6,066 nucleotides of DNA, from assembly GCA_039812985.1 (NCBI GenBank), contig JBDHUL010000042.1, positions 1 to 6,066 on the forward strand. The letters run 5' to 3'. The stretch is from JAPUDS01 sp039812985. GTDB lineage: Bacteria; Patescibacteriota; Saccharimonadia; Saccharimonadales; Saccharimonadaceae. Under the pieces are notes generated by a model. The model had not been told where the DNA came from. It was given only the letters and a program-made list of their open reading frames with translations, and ran no database searches. The position numbers were made by a program, and so were the translations under genes. Positions 5,957 to 6,066 of the stretch are shown here, in pieces (position 1 is the stretch's first letter; each line of letters opens with the position of its first letter).

Positions 5957-6066
5957 ATGATAAACAACCGCGACCTAGCTACTAGAGACGATATCAAAAA
6001 AATCGACACGCGCCTGACGGGTGTTGAGAAGGACGTTTCTGAACTGAAGAAGGACGTTTCTGAACT
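5957..6066 (+). CDS. Small coiled-coil protein with heptad repeats (5' part)
   Basis: The gene runs off the window; 36 full codons are visible. It starts MINNRDLATRDDIKKIDTRL, a short polar segment, and then enters perfect seven-residue units, EKDVSEL and KKDVSEL (residues 24-30 and 31-37), with Val and Leu at the a/d-type positions and charged residues between them. This is a parallel-type coiled-coil pattern. Similar short proteins with a DLATKDDI-like opening and heptads are, from memory, common in CPR genomes and have no known function. An ATG at 5948 is in frame and would add three residues, but it lies right against the -10 box, so 5957 is the likelier start. I do not recognise a specific family. 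Confidence 0.7.
   Translation, partial: MINNRDLATRDDIKKIDTRLTGVEKDVSELKKDVSE
6026..6066 (+). repeat. Tandem 21-base repeat coding heptads
   Basis: Two units (6026-6046 and 6047-6066, the second cut by the window end) differ only at the first base, GAG versus AAG. Nineteen bases in a row are identical at a 21-base shift. Identity at third codon positions points to recent duplication of the unit rather than protein-level selection alone. More copies may follow outside the window. Confidence 0.85.

Noticed and set aside
1..6066. Recoded stop codons (UGA as Gly, as in some CPR lineages)
   Set aside because: All complete genes read through without internal TGA and match their families end to end under the standard code. 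The stops seen are TAG and TAA, so the window gives no evidence of recoding.

Overview
The window is a compact bacterial segment. It carries five complete protein genes and the start of a sixth, with almost no non-coding DNA. I see no RNA gene, insertion sequence, CRISPR array or integration signature. Base composition looks balanced by eye (not counted). All five visible stop codons are TAG or TAA, and the complete frames read through with the standard bacterial code. The style suggests a Patescibacteria/CPR genome, perhaps Saccharibacteria: very tight packing, strong TATACT -10 boxes placed almost on top of start codons that lack a Shine-Dalgarno, and a last gene that begins with a short polar segment followed by perfect heptads. 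This taxonomic guess is an inference of moderate to low strength.

Region 1 (1-1589, + strand) is a two-gene envelope operon. It holds a LemA-family membrane-anchored helical protein, then a secreted TPM-domain (YgcG-like) membrane protein with a glycine-rich tail. The two genes are 14 bases apart and share a near-identical 18-base segment coding for Gly-Gly-Gly-Ile-Asp. A TATACT box sits at the very left edge and a clear GGAGG precedes lemA.

Region 2 (1596-4485, - strand) is the metabolic centre: a two-gene operon for both subunits of ATP-citrate lyase. The ATP-grasp/citrate-binding subunit (aclB) comes first, followed with an 8-base overlap by the CoA-ligase plus citryl-CoA-lyase subunit (aclA). 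Together they should turn citrate, CoA and ATP into acetyl-CoA and oxaloacetate. All main catalytic motifs are present. Its stop faces the TPM gene's stop across only 6 bases.

Region 3 (4486-4523) is a 38-base divergent promoter with two TATACT boxes facing outward in an inverted repeat. It appears to start aclBA leftward and an RNA m5U methyltransferase gene rightward, both as leaderless or nearly leaderless messages.

Region 4 (4524-5822, + strand) is the TrmA/RlmCD-family uracil-C5 methyltransferase. After a 134-base gap with a weak hairpin and another TATACT box, the window ends inside a small coiled-coil protein gene made of 21-base tandem repeats.

The most interesting points are a complete ATP-citrate lyase in what looks like a reduced genome, and the symmetric leaderless promoter that ties it to an RNA-modification gene.
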